Of a stretch of 64,000 nt of DNA, positions 44,071 to 55,239 are shown one piece after another. The notes below the pieces were generated by a model, which did no database searches, was not told the origin of the DNA, and saw nothing but the letters and a program-made list of their open reading frames with translations. Each line of letters starts with the position of its first letter. Position 1 is the stretch's first letter. Both the position numbers and the translations under genes were made by a program. Where the stretch lies: NCBI GenBank assembly GCA_951217055.1, contig OX578276.1:14491430-14555429 (forward strand), given 5' to 3'. Source of the stretch: Gerris lacustris. Its lineage: Eukaryota; Arthropoda; Insecta; Hemiptera; Gerridae.

Positions 44071-44215
44071 TACGCACCACGAGAGCAAAAAAGCATAATT
44101 TTAAGTCTCTCAGCTTCGCCTGAAGACTTAAAATTCATGATTCCTCCGGCTTTCGCCTTAGGAATCACCTTCATTGCTCAGGGAATTATGCCTAACTTTA
44201 CTCCCTTGGTGCGTA
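44071..44215. repeat. Nested multi-hairpin locus
   Basis: An outer stem pairs TACGCACCA (44071-44079) with TGGTGCGTA (44207-44215). Inside, GCATAATT (44093-44100) pairs with AATTATGC (44184-44191). Within that are two hairpins: TTAAGTCT/AGACTTAA (44101-44131, tip CAG-CTTCGC-CTG) and GATTCCT/AGGAATC (44139-44166, tip GGC-TTTC-GCC). The result is a branched, cloverleaf-like fold. Confidence 0.75.
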
Positions 44216-44677
44216 AATAACTATTTCAGTTGAGCTGACAGATGCAAGTTCAGACTCAGATAGTTCGGCTAATTTTTATACTAGTGATGCGTTGCATAAA
44301 AATGTGTTCTTATATCAGCCATACTATGTTTTCAATATAACTACTAGGATAATATTTCGGTTAAAACATTACATATTCTTAATCAACCTGAAAAGAGCTT
44401 TAAAATTATTTTATGTAATATGCCATATAAGTATGAACTTACTTCTTAACATCCTTATTTTGGCCATATTTGTTGCAAAACTTTTGTAATCATAGTTAAT
44501 ATTCATTTACTACTCTTCAAGACCTTTAAAACGATGTATGACATGTCGCACAGACTAAAATCTTAACGTCTGCAATGTTAACCGCAATCTTAAATTTAAA
44601 GTGTGAAAAATATTCAGATGTTGTGAAACGAATTTCGTACTAACTTGCTAGTTCTAGATAGAAAAAACAATTTTCCT

Positions 44678-44918
44678 AGCATTTGTAGATAATCATTATT
44701 TATTAAAGTTATTTAAGGCTCGCAAGTTATTAAACACTCGCCTGTTTTCAGCATTTGTAATTCATATTTATTGAATAAAGTAAATGCAGCCTTTGTACAT
44801 AATAATTATTTAATAAGATTATTGCAGGCTCGCTGAGCTCGCCTGTTAATACAGCATTTGTAGTTATTATTTATTAAATAAGGTCATTGAAGGCTCGCTG
44901 CGCTCGCCTGTTTGTGCT
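44678..44918. repeat. CG-palindrome array, units of about 65-75 bp
   Basis: Three full units and one truncated unit start AGCATTTGTA or AGCCTTTGTA, contain an ATTATTTATTAAATAA-like core, and end with a CG-rich imperfect palindrome (GGCTCGCTGAGCTCGCC, GGCTCGCTGCGCTCGCC, or a diverged form near 44717). There is no coding content. Confidence 0.7.
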
Positions 44919-44929
44919 GCATTATTAGT

Positions 44930-46185
44930 TCATTTCTTATAAAATGGTATTGCAGACTGAGTGATATCATCTAAAAATGCCAAAATGTACCTCTTATTTT
45001 CCCATGTCGACAGAGTGATTGGCCCACATAGATCGGAGTGAACCATTTCTAGAGGTCTTGTAGCCTTGGTTCTTTCACTGTTGAAAGGTAGTCGAGTTTG
45101 CTTCGCTCGAATGCAGATTTCACAATTATTTTTTTTAATATCAGCCAGGTTCATCTTTAAGCCATCTACCATTTTACTAAGTTGTTTAAGCTATTTATCA
45201 CTAATGTGGCCTAGTCTTCTATGCCGCTAAGTCTTTCCTCTAATATCATCAACAGCAACTAAGGCTTCTTCTTCTGGTTTTGGTTTTAAACGTTCACCCA
45301 GTTTTATGACACACACCATTAGCATCTTTATGTCCTTCCATTATTTTAACTCCATGTTTAGAAAAAGTTATTTCAGCATCATTATTTGTTACTGAATCAA
45401 CAGACATTAGGTTGTTAAATAAATCTGGGACATATAATACCTCTTTTAGTTCACAGGCTTCCAGGTTTATTGTTCCCTGCTTTTCTGCTTCAATGGCTAA
45501 GGATTTACCAGCAATGCCGATCTTAGTGTCAGTGTTTTTAATATATTTTAAATTAGTATCATTATTGGTCATGTGACAGGTTGTACCAGAGTCCAAACCC
45601 CATTCATCTATTGATACTGATTTAGCCTCAGTTTCCACAAGAAATGAAACTTTATTCTTTTCCATTTCTGTATTTTTTTTTCTTTTCTGAAATAGCAGTC
45701 TACTTCGGCATGATTTTTTTTTTTTTTCACAAATGGGGCATGGTTTGAGTCGAGATTTACAATGTTTTACTATATGTCCGAGTCCAGAACAATTGAAGCA
45801 TTTAATTTGAGATTTACCTCGTTCCTTTTTTACTTCAGTCTTAAATGGAACTGATTCACTTTTAGTTTCTGCAATAGTCCTGCGTTCTTCGATTATAACT
45901 CTAGACGTGAGGTTACTCATTGTTTTATTTTCAGAGGGTGTAGACTCCCAAGCACTATGGAAATATATATATTTGTCTGGCAGCGTAGACATTACTTTAG
46001 AAATTAACATGTCATCAGAGACATCATGATTCAATGCCCTGAGCCGGAATGCTAAATTCTCTTATTCACTAATGTACGTAGCGATATCTTTGTCCGTTTA
46101 AAACTTTGCTTCGAAGAATGACATCACAAGCTAAACCGTTTGTTGTAATGAATCCCTCTCATACACGTCACATAATTCAAAAATT
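44930..46185 (-). pseudogene. Ty1/copia gag-protease-integrase fragment
   Basis: From right to left: a Gag (UBN2-like) region with IFELCDVYERDSLQQTV and LISKVMSTLPDKYIYFHSAW; a zinc knuckle CFNCSGLGHIVKHC; the aspartic protease DEWGLDSGTTCHMTN; LKEVLYVPDLFNNLMSVD; and the GAG-pre-integrase block HRRLGHISD. After that come CEICIRAKQTRLPF and LEMVHSDLCGPI, the start of integrase. Stops near 45290-45225 and an irregular linker near 45700 break it. Integrase core, reverse transcriptase and LTRs are missing; the left end stops at the CG-palindrome array and the right end at a foldback. Confidence 0.85.
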
Positions 46186-46189
46186 TTTT

Positions 46190-47345
46190 TGAAGGCCCAT
46201 AGTGCTTACACTAGTTAGTTTTTGAATTTTTCCAAGCAATGGAAAAACTTCTATATTTAATTACCTATTAATGGATACCCATATCATTGTATGTTAAATA
46301 GGCAATTTTTTACGTTATAAGCACATTTATTGAAAAAAACTAACGTAAATGTGAGAAAAACTTACTTTTTCTTTAAAATCTCCTCTTTAACGGTATAATC
46401 ATTTGGCTCGACTTAATCTTAATCACTTTCAAAGTAAATATGAAATAATTATTGTTGACTATTTCTAGTAGCCTGAAGTATGACTAATACCAGGGGCCAC
46501 CTCTCTCTTGTAAATAAGTATACAAAAGCATGAAACCTAAAATTGAGGTTGACAACTGCTTTTTTTCTTTTTTTTATATTATTATTATTTTATTTTTTTT
46601 TTTTTGGTTTAATAAATAATCATTGTAGTTGATTTTGCTTATTAATTATTATAAGTAAGCAACCAGTCTCTGAATTGTATAGCAATCATCACTTTATTTT
46701 GTGTCTTTAATTTATGCAGGTAACATCACCTGTATGTAGGATGCGTATAAAGAGTGAAGAGAAATTTAATGTGTAATTAAAGTCAAACAAAGATACAAAG
46801 TTGTATAATACTATTCATAGATACAAGTTGTATGATTGCTATAAAATTTAGAGAATTTCATCACACATTTACTTTGAAAGTGATTAAGATTAAGTCGAGT
46901 CAAATTATTATACCGTGCAAAAGAGGAGATAATAAAGAAAAAGTAAGTTTTTCTCACATTTACATTAGGTTTTTTTTTTTTTTTTTTTTTTTCAATAAAC
47001 GTAAACAATTTTTTATTTAACATACCATGATATGGGTATTCTTTAAAAGGTAATTGAATAAAGAAGTTTTTCCATTGCCTGGAAAATTCAAAAACAAACT
47101 AGTTTAAGCACTGAAAATGTTTTTAGGTTTCCAACGATACCTATAATAATAAGCTACTCCTCTTTGTTCTCGAGATACACTTGTTTAAGTGTAAAAAATA
47201 AGCTTGGCCCAAAATTTTAAAAAATAGCTTTAGTCAGAAAACGAAGTCCGAAAGGACATAGGTTAATATAACATTGTTGACTCCATTTAGGGTCCCCTAT
47301 ATGCCCCTTCTTTTTGGCAGACTTAAGTCGAGACACCCTGTATAT
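46190..47345. mobile_element. Foldback repeat ending GACACCCTGTAT
   Basis: Arms at about 46200-46440 and 46855-47110 are imperfect reverse complements, sharing GAAAAACTTCTTTATTCAATTACC-like and TTGACTCGACTTAATCTTAATC-like blocks. The right end AGACACCCTGTATA matches, inverted, the end at 9592. The left end is not clear and touches the copia fragment. There is no coding content; the T-tract frames near 46980 are chance. Confidence 0.5.
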
Positions 47346-47664
47346 TAATGGATTTCTGTCTATCGTAGATATGATTATTTTTTGAGCTTGTGCTTCCTGT
47401 TTAATATATTTAGTATATGCAGCAACCTTATCAACTTCCTCCAGTTTTTATATAAGTTATATTAACAAACTAAGGAATACACGGAGGAGGTGGGCTAGTA
47501 AATTGCTAGCAAGACCAGAATTCTGGGGGGACGGACTGGGGAAAGCCTGGCGAACAAGACTAGAACTTTGTGGAGGTGGACTTACAAAGGCCTGTCGAAC
47601 CAGGCCAGAACTCTGTGGCAGTATTGGAGCAGAATACGATACGAGGTGAAATTTGCTCCATCCC
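47346..47664. other. Non-coding stretch before Harbinger-2
   Basis: A degenerate tandem near 47510-47640 repeats the theme AGACCAGAATTCTG...GGAAAGCCTG three times (units about 45-50 bp). On the minus strand it can be read as 'SSGLVRQAF' repeats. It may be the frayed 3' end of the accessory gene that follows, or a minisatellite. Confidence 0.4.
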
Positions 47665-48120
47665 TTAAAAATGGGAGGAGTATTGCATTCCTCCACGATA
47701 TTGCCTCTGTGATTGTTTTAACCAAATTATGGTTTGCATAATTTCTGATCTTAATAGCATATTTTGATCTTCATCAAGCTGTCTAAAAGTAGGCAAGAGT
47801 GAAAGAAGAAATGCCGCATCAGCATCGTAGATTCTGTTACTAGTTGCATTAGCCTGGTTCGCATAGTTCTCAAGAACTATGTTCCCTTGTTGAAGCGCTT
47901 TTACTATATTTTCATCAATATTTTCCTTTTTGCTTCTTAGAACTGGGCAGGCTGGTTGTAGAAGGAGGTGTTTCAAAGGGAGAGGATGAGGTTTCTTGAC
48001 CGGGAGGTGGGGTACTGGCGGAAGATTCATTCCCTGTCATTTTTGTATATGGTTCCAGAAATAACAGCTGGTTAAAGAAGACATTTTTTTTTCTAGCTGC
48101 ACTACCCGAAGGCGTTTTTG
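47665..48120 (-). pseudogene. Harbinger-2 accessory protein, MADF/BESS type
   Basis: Read leftward from 48120, a MADF-like end (LLFLEPYTK, MTGNESSASTPPPGQETSS) is followed, after a frame change near 47920, by NIDENIVKALQQGNIVLEN and a clear BESS motif, DADAAFLLSLLPTFRQLDED followed by QNMLLRSEIMQTI. The N-terminal DNA-binding core is missing beyond 48120. As in Harbinger-1, the gene is divergent from the transposase exon that starts at 48255, which supports one two-gene element. Confidence 0.75.
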
Positions 48121-48254
48121 TGGATAGTTAACTCACGCCGGAAACAATCGCTTAGCGAGCTCCATTTTTTTTTTTTTTTTTAATTTCCTTACCTAAAACA
48201 GAAAAATATAATAATAATAATAATAATATTTTGTAATTTATCTATTCGTTACAG

Positions 48255-49077
48255 ATACTTGGGCAGTGGGGATACGTTTATTTCTTTGCACTTCCAGTAC
48301 CTACTTGGTGCATAGTTAAAGAGACATGTACAGCTATATGGATCTGCTTGCACCTAAACTCATTCCCCGAATTTACTCACGAACGATGGACTAGCATCGC
48401 AGATAAAATGTACGAAAGAACCCAATTTCCAAACTGCTTAGGTGCGGTGGATGGGAAGCACATTTGTTTGAAAATGCCTCCCCACTCCTGTTCAAACTAC
48501 TTCAATTATAAATTGCTTTTCTCGTTGGTACTGTTAGCTGTAGTAGGTGGGGATTACTGTTTTACCTATATTGACATTGGTGCTTTTGGAAAATTTAGTG
48601 ATTCTAATATATTCAAAAACTGCACGCTATCTAAAATGATAGAAAATGGCCATATATCTCTGCCAGACAAACGGCGCCTCCCTCATATGATGGCGGAACA
48701 CCGATGCCATTTGTGTTTGTAGGCGATGAAGCTTTTGCTGTTTCGACATATGCCATGAGACCTTTTCCCTCACGAAATCTTAACCCACAAAAGCGCGTGT
48801 TCAATTATAGTCTAAGCAGAGGAAGGAGAATGGTTGAATGTACCTTTGGAATATTAGCAAACAAGTGGAGAATATTTCACAGACCCTTGGATGTAGACGT
48901 CGATTTTGATAAAAGAAATTGATTGTAAAAGCAGCTTGCATTCTACATAACTTTGTAGGCTCAAGAGATGCACTGAATTTTGAAGACACCATCTATGAAT
49001 CGCCTTTACAAAACATACCTCAGTTGGGATGCCGAGGAAATGTAATATCAAGTAATTTTTCCCCCCAAGATTGTTAG
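48255..49077 (+). pseudogene. Harbinger-2 transposase, main exon
   Basis: After an acceptor-like TTACAG the exon reads YLGSGDTFISLHFQYLLG. Then come QFPNCLGAVDGKHICLK (first Asp), YCFTYIDIGAFGKFSDSNIF (second Asp), VFVGDEAFAVSTYAMRPFP, and SRGRRMVECTFGILANKWRI (Glu). It ends with KAACILHNFVGSRDALNF. All three catalytic acids of a HARBI1-type DDE transposase remain, but frame changes near 48330, 48690 and 48915 disable it. No first exon was found upstream. Confidence 0.85.
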
Positions 49078-50036
49078 TTTTGAAAACAGTTCTTAACTTA
49101 ATCTTTATGTTAGCTATCATGTAAAACAAAATCAAAATGTATTTTAGATATACACACTTATTTTTGTCAATTTAAAAAAGAGGTAGTTACAAAAAAAATT
49201 GAAAATCGCTATTATCTATTATCAAAATTGTTCTTTTTAACTTAATGAGTTTTTCCACCAAGCCCACGATATTATATTATTAAAGATTACAAAAATCTAA
49301 AATAATATGTGTAAACTTTATGTACTATACCATAAAAAATAGACTGCCAATTAGTGTGGCACATAGCTTCCTCGCATCCTATCATGTACTTTATTGTTAT
49401 ATTAACATTAAAATTATAGTTATATTACATTAATGTTATATTGATTATAGTGTAAAATCTATTAATAGTTTTAGCGATCTTTAACACTTCATAGCGGTGT
49501 CGCTGTTGGTTTTATTAAAAAATTGTATTTGAAAATAATGTTTGTCTCATTGAATAGATGAAGTTAGATTTTTTTTCCGACCTAAAATTCCAATTTTAAA
49601 TTTGAAGTTCACGTTTACGCGAGCGTTGATCGTGAACGCTTGGACGGATAACGTTGCCCAACGAACTCGTCCTGAGCATTGTTAAACTGAACATGTCTAC
49701 CAAATTTCATCAAAATCGGTCGACATTTACTCAAGTTATCGTCGCACGTTTCATAATTCGCGGACACACAGACCGACAGACAGACAGACACGAGACCAAA
49801 AATGTTCCCTGATGTCTGAAACGGATTTCTGTCTTGGAATTTTTAAAATCGGAGGCATAAAAGTTTTTCGTTCTCAAAAGTGACCACACAATGCTTCCGT
49901 TACCTTCGGTAAGCTCGGAAGCAAAATGTTAAAAAAGAATGTCAGTCAGTCATGTAGTGCGCTGTCATAGAGCAGGAGCAGAAGCCATACCGTAGGGCGT
50001 AGGGTAACCTGTTGTAGCGATAGAGACCCTAGATTG
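49078..50036. other. Non-coding stretch
   Basis: I see no gene. At about 49680-49800 is a block of the kind ACCAAATTTCATCAAAATCGG followed by (GACA)n, widespread in insect repeats; a related block is near 17540. This suggests the end of an unclassified DNA repeat. Confidence 0.45.
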
Positions 50037-50038
50037 TG

Positions 50039-51730
50039 TTAATAGTGAGAAACTTCCTGCCTTGTTCTCGAACAACTACATATGTGATTAAAAGCTTGAC
50101 TAATATCCATTTTTGAATAAAAGGCACTGTTACCGATATTAGTTAATATAATTTCTATTCCAGGAATAGGGAAATCATCCACTTGAATCATAGGATTAAT
50201 ATTGGTTTTAAAATCACAGCACAAACGTACTGACCCGTCTCGTCTCCCTTGACATCAGGGACAACTGGAGTGGTATAATCCGAATGATTCACTTTAGAAA
50301 GAATACATTCATTTTCCAAATTGTTCAGCTCCTTAATTACCTTATCGTGAAGTGATAATGCTACATTCCGATGTCTTCTGTATACAGGGGGTCCGGAGTC
50401 AGGCTTTAAAACTATTTTCGCTTCTATGCCCTTTAATTTGGCCAATCCCTTCTTTGATAATTGATGAATATTTGTCTTTTAACGCATTCAACTTATAAAT
50501 GAAGATTCTACTGATGATACCGTATTGACAGCATTAGTTTTAAGCAATTTATCCAAAGGTAAGCCAAGAGTCTTAACCCATTCTAAAACCATAATAACAG
50601 AGTAATTACCCTTGAGAACAAAAAATTCTAACTTTTTATTAAGTTGATTGTTAATCATGCTTGCAACATCAAAGCTTGTTTTACCACAAATAGGAATTGA
50701 CTCACCGGTGTAGGTTTTCAGCTTAAGTGATGAAGGCAGAATGTGTTTTCCTGGAAATTTCTCCTTCAATGTTGTCATAGGCATTAATGAAATTCAATAG
50801 GAAGTTTGTTTAACAGAAGAGTTGTAAATAGTTTATTCTTGTTACTATTAGTTAAAGAATATATATATGAAACATCAAATTTAGTTCTGCCAATATCAAT
50901 CGATTTGTCGTCACCTGAACTCTGGAGCTCGACATTATCTTCCACATCAATCTCACGACAGTTGCAATTTCGAGATTTTTGAGCATTCAAATTTTTCTTG
51001 AAATCTGGTTTCCTTTTGTTTGGACAAACAGATATGTGATTCTTTTGGCAACATTTGAGGCATGTTGCAGTTTTGTACTTGCATTTAGCACTTAAATGAT
51101 TTGAATAGCCACAATGCTGGCATTTATCCTTAGAACTTGAAGACTGAGAAGCTATTAAATGTACCACTCCCTGCTGTGGTGTTGCACGTAGACTTGAATA
51201 AGACCAAGAATATTCAAGTGCCATTTAAAATGTTAAATTGGGTGTTTCCATTAACTTTAATTTTAGTTCTTGGTTGATCAGTCCGTGTACAAATTGCAAC
51301 ACTAGAGCTGACTCAAACCAATCTTGTAAGAAGTTTCAATTCTGCAGCGAAATCTTGAGGGGACTCCCCCTGCCAACTGGATTCGTTGCTGAAACATAAT
51401 CCTCTCTGCTAAGGAATTAGGTTCAGGGTGAAAAAAAGCAGATAAAATCTTAGGTAGGTCTTCAAATGGTTTGGACTCAGGGACATCCGGTTCACAAAGA
51501 TCACAATATCTAGAATATGTTTGGTCCCCAATCGAGTCCAATAAATATAAAGTTGTTTTATCTCGGGAATATTATACAATGATAATTTATTGTTTAAACG
51601 TTGGTGATAAATCTTCCAAGTAATTTTGGATGGATCGAATGATTCTACCTGGATTATAAGCGGGGCGTGATGAGAGTCGTTTTCAGTCATATTTCTCTGA
51701 AATTCACTACACAAATCACTAATTAACGTT
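50039..51730 (-). pseudogene. Gypsy-3 gag and 5' pol fragment
   Basis: Reading leftward from its LTR: Gag opens near 51690 (MTENDSHHAPLIIQVESFDP), then FEDLPKILSAFFHPEPNSL. Two zinc knuckles follow, CQHCGYSNHLSAKCKYKTATC and CLKCCQKNHISVCPNKRKP. After a degenerate protease region (TLLLNKLPIEFH; ending near LKLKTYTGESIPI) comes the start of reverse transcriptase, AKIVLKPDSGPPVYRRHRNV and AFYSKMDISQAFNHI (first Asp). The order and the protease-to-RT linker look like Mag/K02A2.6-type gypsy. It is truncated at 50039 and has several frame changes. Confidence 0.85.
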
Positions 51731-51737
51731 CGGTAAG

Positions 51738-51932
51738 CATATCCTCGTCGCCACTGTTGCGTTTCATGAATAATTCATACTAACGATACACGGATTAAAG
51801 TAATATATTTGGATAAAGATTGACGATACAGACATGAGTTTAAGTTAAGACAAAAGTTAATACAATAATAAGATAACCCCGTAGCCCTTTTTTACCCCAG
51901 CGCTCCAGTGCTGCGTTCGTAAATACATAACA
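51738..51932 (-). repeat. Gypsy-3 5' LTR and primer-binding site
   Basis: On the minus strand the 178-bp LTR runs from 51932 (TGTTATGTATTTACG) to 51755 (GAAACGCAACA). One base later comes TGGCGACGAGGATATGC, the likely tRNA primer-binding site. No 3' LTR is present because the element is truncated. Confidence 0.65.
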
Positions 51933-52029
51933 TTAATTATATATACTTTTTCTCTGTAAGAAATGTTTTCATGAGTTAATGATTTCAGATGATACTGTGC
52001 CACAGTACGCAGACTTGGTTTTTTCAAGC

Positions 52030-53095
52030 ACTTCCGCTTGAGCAGAGAGGAAGTTCTTATTTTAAGCTCCCGATTTGAACGAAGTGATTACTTTAATGCA
52101 CAACGAGTGCAATATTCGGAGGTTTACTCTTTATTTTAGCAGTCTTTCTTCAGAATTTATTAAGTGGCCGAATAACCAAGAAAAAGAAGAAAGTGAGCGT
52201 TACTTAAGGGAAAATGGTTTTCAAAACGTTATAGGCGCTATAGATGGAAAGATACACGGATTAAAATAATAATAAGAGCGTTACTTAAGGGAAAATGGTT
52301 TTCAAAACGTTATAGGAGCTATAGATGGAACGATACACGGATTAAAATAATAATAAGAGCGTTACTTAAGGGAAAATGGTTTTCAAAACGTTATAGGCGC
52401 TATAGATGGAACGATACACGGATTAAAATAATAATAAGAGCGTTACTTAAGGGAAAATGGTTTTCAAAACGTTATAGGCGCTATAGATGGAACGATACAC
52501 GGATTAAAATAATATTAAGAGCGTTACTTAAGGGAAAATGGTTTTCAAAACGTTATAGGCGCTATAGATGGAACGATACACGGATAAAAATAATAATAAG
52601 AGCGTTACTTAAGGGAAAATGGTTTTCAAAAAGTTATAGGCGCTATAGATGGAACGATACACGGATAAAAATAATAATAAGAGCGTTACTTAAGGGAAAA
52701 TGGTTTTCAAAACGTTATAGGCGCTATAGATGGAACACATATAAAAATAGATAAACCTGCTGTAGATCACGAGTCGTATATTAACAGAAAAGGATACTAT
52801 TTTATACAGGTCACTAACCCACACTCTTTACAGTAACCCACTGAAAATAATATTTAATAAAAAATAAATCATTGACATATTTGAAATAAATATATTAAAT
52901 ATAACTACAATATTATTTTAATGTTTTTACATAAAAAATAAAATCTATTTAAATACATTAAAAATACAAAATTATAAAGCTAAGAATTGTAATTATAATT
53001 TTTCTTTCAGATGCAAGCTGTATGTAATCACCAGAGGAAATTTATTGACGTGTTTATAGGTTTCCCGGGACCAGTACACGACTGTAGAGTGTAGA
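52030..53095 (+). pseudogene. Harbinger-3 transposase with an internal tandem array
   Basis: The frame reads SSEFIKWPNNQEKEESERYL and RENGFQNVIGAIDG, the region up to the first catalytic Asp of a HARBI1-type transposase. The 81-bp array (52195-52736) interrupts it. The original sequence resumes with GTHIKIDKPAVDHESYINRK. A GT-AG intron (52810-53010) follows, then QAVCNHQRKFIDVFIGFPGP and VHDCRV (second Asp). The rest is cut at 53096 where a Tigger fragment begins. Removing the intron keeps the frame, so splicing once worked. Confidence 0.8.
52195..52736. repeat. Seven tandem units of exactly 81 bp around a DDE motif
   Basis: Units start at 52195, 52276, 52357, 52438, 52519, 52600 and 52681; the last is partial. 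Each carries ERYLRENGFQNVIGAIDG, followed in full units by TIHG(L/I)K and three stop codons (TAATAATAA or variants). Units differ by only a few substitutions, so the array is young. 81 is a multiple of three, so each unit stays in the transposase frame. Confidence 0.95.
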
Positions 53096-54019
53096 GTCTT
53101 TCAAATATCTTTTGCTTCATAACCTTGGACTAGATCAGCTAATTGTGATTGCCAGTCATGAACAACATCGATATCAACTGAAGCTGACTCACCACAAACA
53201 GCTTTGAATACAATCCGATGTCTGTTTTTAAAGCGGCCCAAACACCCATTGGAAGCTTTAAAATTGTCTACTTTTAAGTCATCTGCAATCTTGAGCCTTT
53301 TGTTGAAGCATGGATCCCGATATAGGCACTTTTTGTAAATATTAATTTTTTTGTTTCAAAATGTCCGATGCTTGTGTCTTACCGATTTTAAATGTTTCTG
53401 GTATTGCACGGACGGAAGAATTTTGGTTAGCTTCACGTTACTTTATAATATCCACATTTCCTTTTAAAGTTATTTATTTACGTGATTTTGAAAATTACAT
53501 TTTAGCACCTTTCACTACAAATAAAAAAGAAGAACTGATGACAAAGAAGAGGTCTTTTTTGTTTAGAGTGGGAGATTTCATTCTAATGAAAAAAGTAAAA
53601 CAGGAAACAGGATGTAATAAAAATCACATTATGAATCAAAATTAATTTCTATGAACCTTATTGGATATGTAGAAGGCAATATTTCTAAGAATAGTTCTAA
53701 TGCATTTAGACAAGGAAACATGATTTTATAAAATAGACCTTCAAGCCTTTTATAATTTTTCAAGAAAACACCTCTTTCTACTTCATATCAAGAAAATTTG
53801 ATCAAGAAATTCAAACTAACTTACTTTATTTTTTTAAGAAATGTATAGAGGCATCTTCGTTTAAAAAATAAACATTTTCAATCACTTTCTAAATTGTCTT
53901 AGTGTCCGTTATAAGGGGGTTTTAGGTGGTTTAGGGTCCATGGGACCTAATTAAAATGTCCGTGTCTGGTCTAGAGGGGTGTCCTTAATAGAGGGGTGTC
54001 CGTTAAGAGGGGTTTACTG
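53096..54019 (-). pseudogene. Tigger-like transposon fragment A
   Basis: The element end is at 54019: minus-strand CAGTAAACCCCTCTTAACGG, next to TA. The coding part at about 53330-53096 reads PISGSMLQQKA, then after a frameshift IADDLKVDNFKASNGCLGRF and FKAVCGESASVD. This is the CENP-B-type HTH region of pogo/Tigger transposases. It is cut at 53096 before the DDE domain. An open frame at 53361-53645 on the plus strand has no recognised motif. Confidence 0.75.
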
Positions 54020-54087
54020 TATTAAAGTTAATGTGCTCCCTTGTTAGATTTCCCCTATCTTTTAAGTAGTTAACAAATTCCGTCTCA

Positions 54088-54982
54088 ATGGGTCACTCAA
54101 CCCCCTGTCACTCAAAAGAAAATATTGACCACATCTTTCGGACAACTCCCTGTGAAGTGGAGAGTTTTAATTTGGATGAAACTGGCCTTTTTTTTAGAGC
54201 GTTGCCAGACAAAACCATGTGCTATAAAGGAGAGACCTGTTCTGGCGGAAAAATAGCTAAAGAAAGATTAACAGTCCTTTTAAATCCCAATCCAGTCTTT
54301 TTATTGGTAAATCCCTAAAACCAAGATGTTTTAAAGGAATACAAATTGACACTTTAGGAGTTGAGTACAAAGCAAACTAGAAGGCTTGGATGACAAACCC
54401 TATTATGACTGATTGGCTAATAAATTTTAATAAAAAAAATGGTGCGCCAAAATAGAAAAGGTGTTCTGTTCATGGATAATGCCACATCTCATCCACACGT
54501 GGATTTAGAAAATGTACCTCCTGTATTTTTTTCAAGGGACATCTATAGTCTACTTACAAATCTAAATTAGCTGGTCAAGAAAGCTAACAGGAAGAAAGAT
54601 GGAGGAAAAAAACATCATCAAGACCTAACATAAACATCAAAAAGCTAATTGACGAACATCTTTTTGTAAAAGACTATGAAATTTGGAATGTAAAACACTT
54701 AACTAAATGCCTTAAGTGTTCATATTTATAAGAGTTCTACTTACCAAATTTTGTAAACTATGATTATGTTCCGGAGGGGGACGAAATATAGCCAGTTCTA
54801 ACTACTATGAGATGCTAACTTTTTTACCCTAGATGACCTACCTAAAAAATAAAAAGTCAGTAAATATGTTTTAGCATATCAATCATTAGTTCTGGTCCCG
54901 AATTCTGCATTTGCAAACTATATACTTTTTATTAAAAATATTTTAGTAACTAACCCCTCCCCAACGGACACCCCTGTATAAC
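54088..54982 (+). pseudogene. Tigger-like transposase fragment B, DDE part
   Basis: The frame reads ESFNLDETGLFFRALPDKT (first Asp), YKGETCSGGKIAKERLTVLL, then KPRCFKGIQIDTLGVEYKAN and WMTNPIMTDWLINFNKKNG. A degenerate VHG*CHIS follows where 'F.DNA..H' (second Asp) is expected. These are the DDE_1 blocks of pogo/Tigger. Stops near 54316 and 54380 break it. At 54983 hAT-2 is inserted; Tigger sequence resumes at 58846 and ends with the terminus at 58894. Confidence 0.8.
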
Positions 54983-55239
54983 CAGGGCTGCAAACTAGTT
55001 TTAAGGTCAAATTTACTGACTTTACTAACTAATTATGTGAAAATACTGACTAAATTACTGACCTGACATGAATCCTCATTTAAAACAAATAATAACAAAT
55101 CAAATAATTAATGAATTATTTTTAGAATCGGCCACCCTTCTCCCCACTGAGCGGCTGTAAAAATTGAAATTTGATCTTTTAACAATAAAGAAATGCGATA
55201 AATAGGTAATGCTGTCAGCAAATTAAATGGGCAGAGCTA

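Larger units (their letters stand above)
43891..44925. other. Non-coding stretch with two structured loci
   Basis: No gene is recognised. It contains the multi-hairpin locus at 44071-44215 and the CG-palindrome array at 44678-44918. CTATTTCAG at 44221-44229 looks like a splice acceptor followed by a Ser/Asp-rich frame, but no motif supports a gene. Confidence 0.45.

Noticed and set aside
46811..47023. Overlapping plus and minus frames at a poly(T) tract
   Set aside because: They are chance frames over a homopolymer in a foldback arm.
52195..52736. Regular repeat array that could be mistaken for CRISPR
   Set aside because: The 81-bp units are contiguous with no unique spacers, carry transposase codons, and lie in a eukaryotic transposon.
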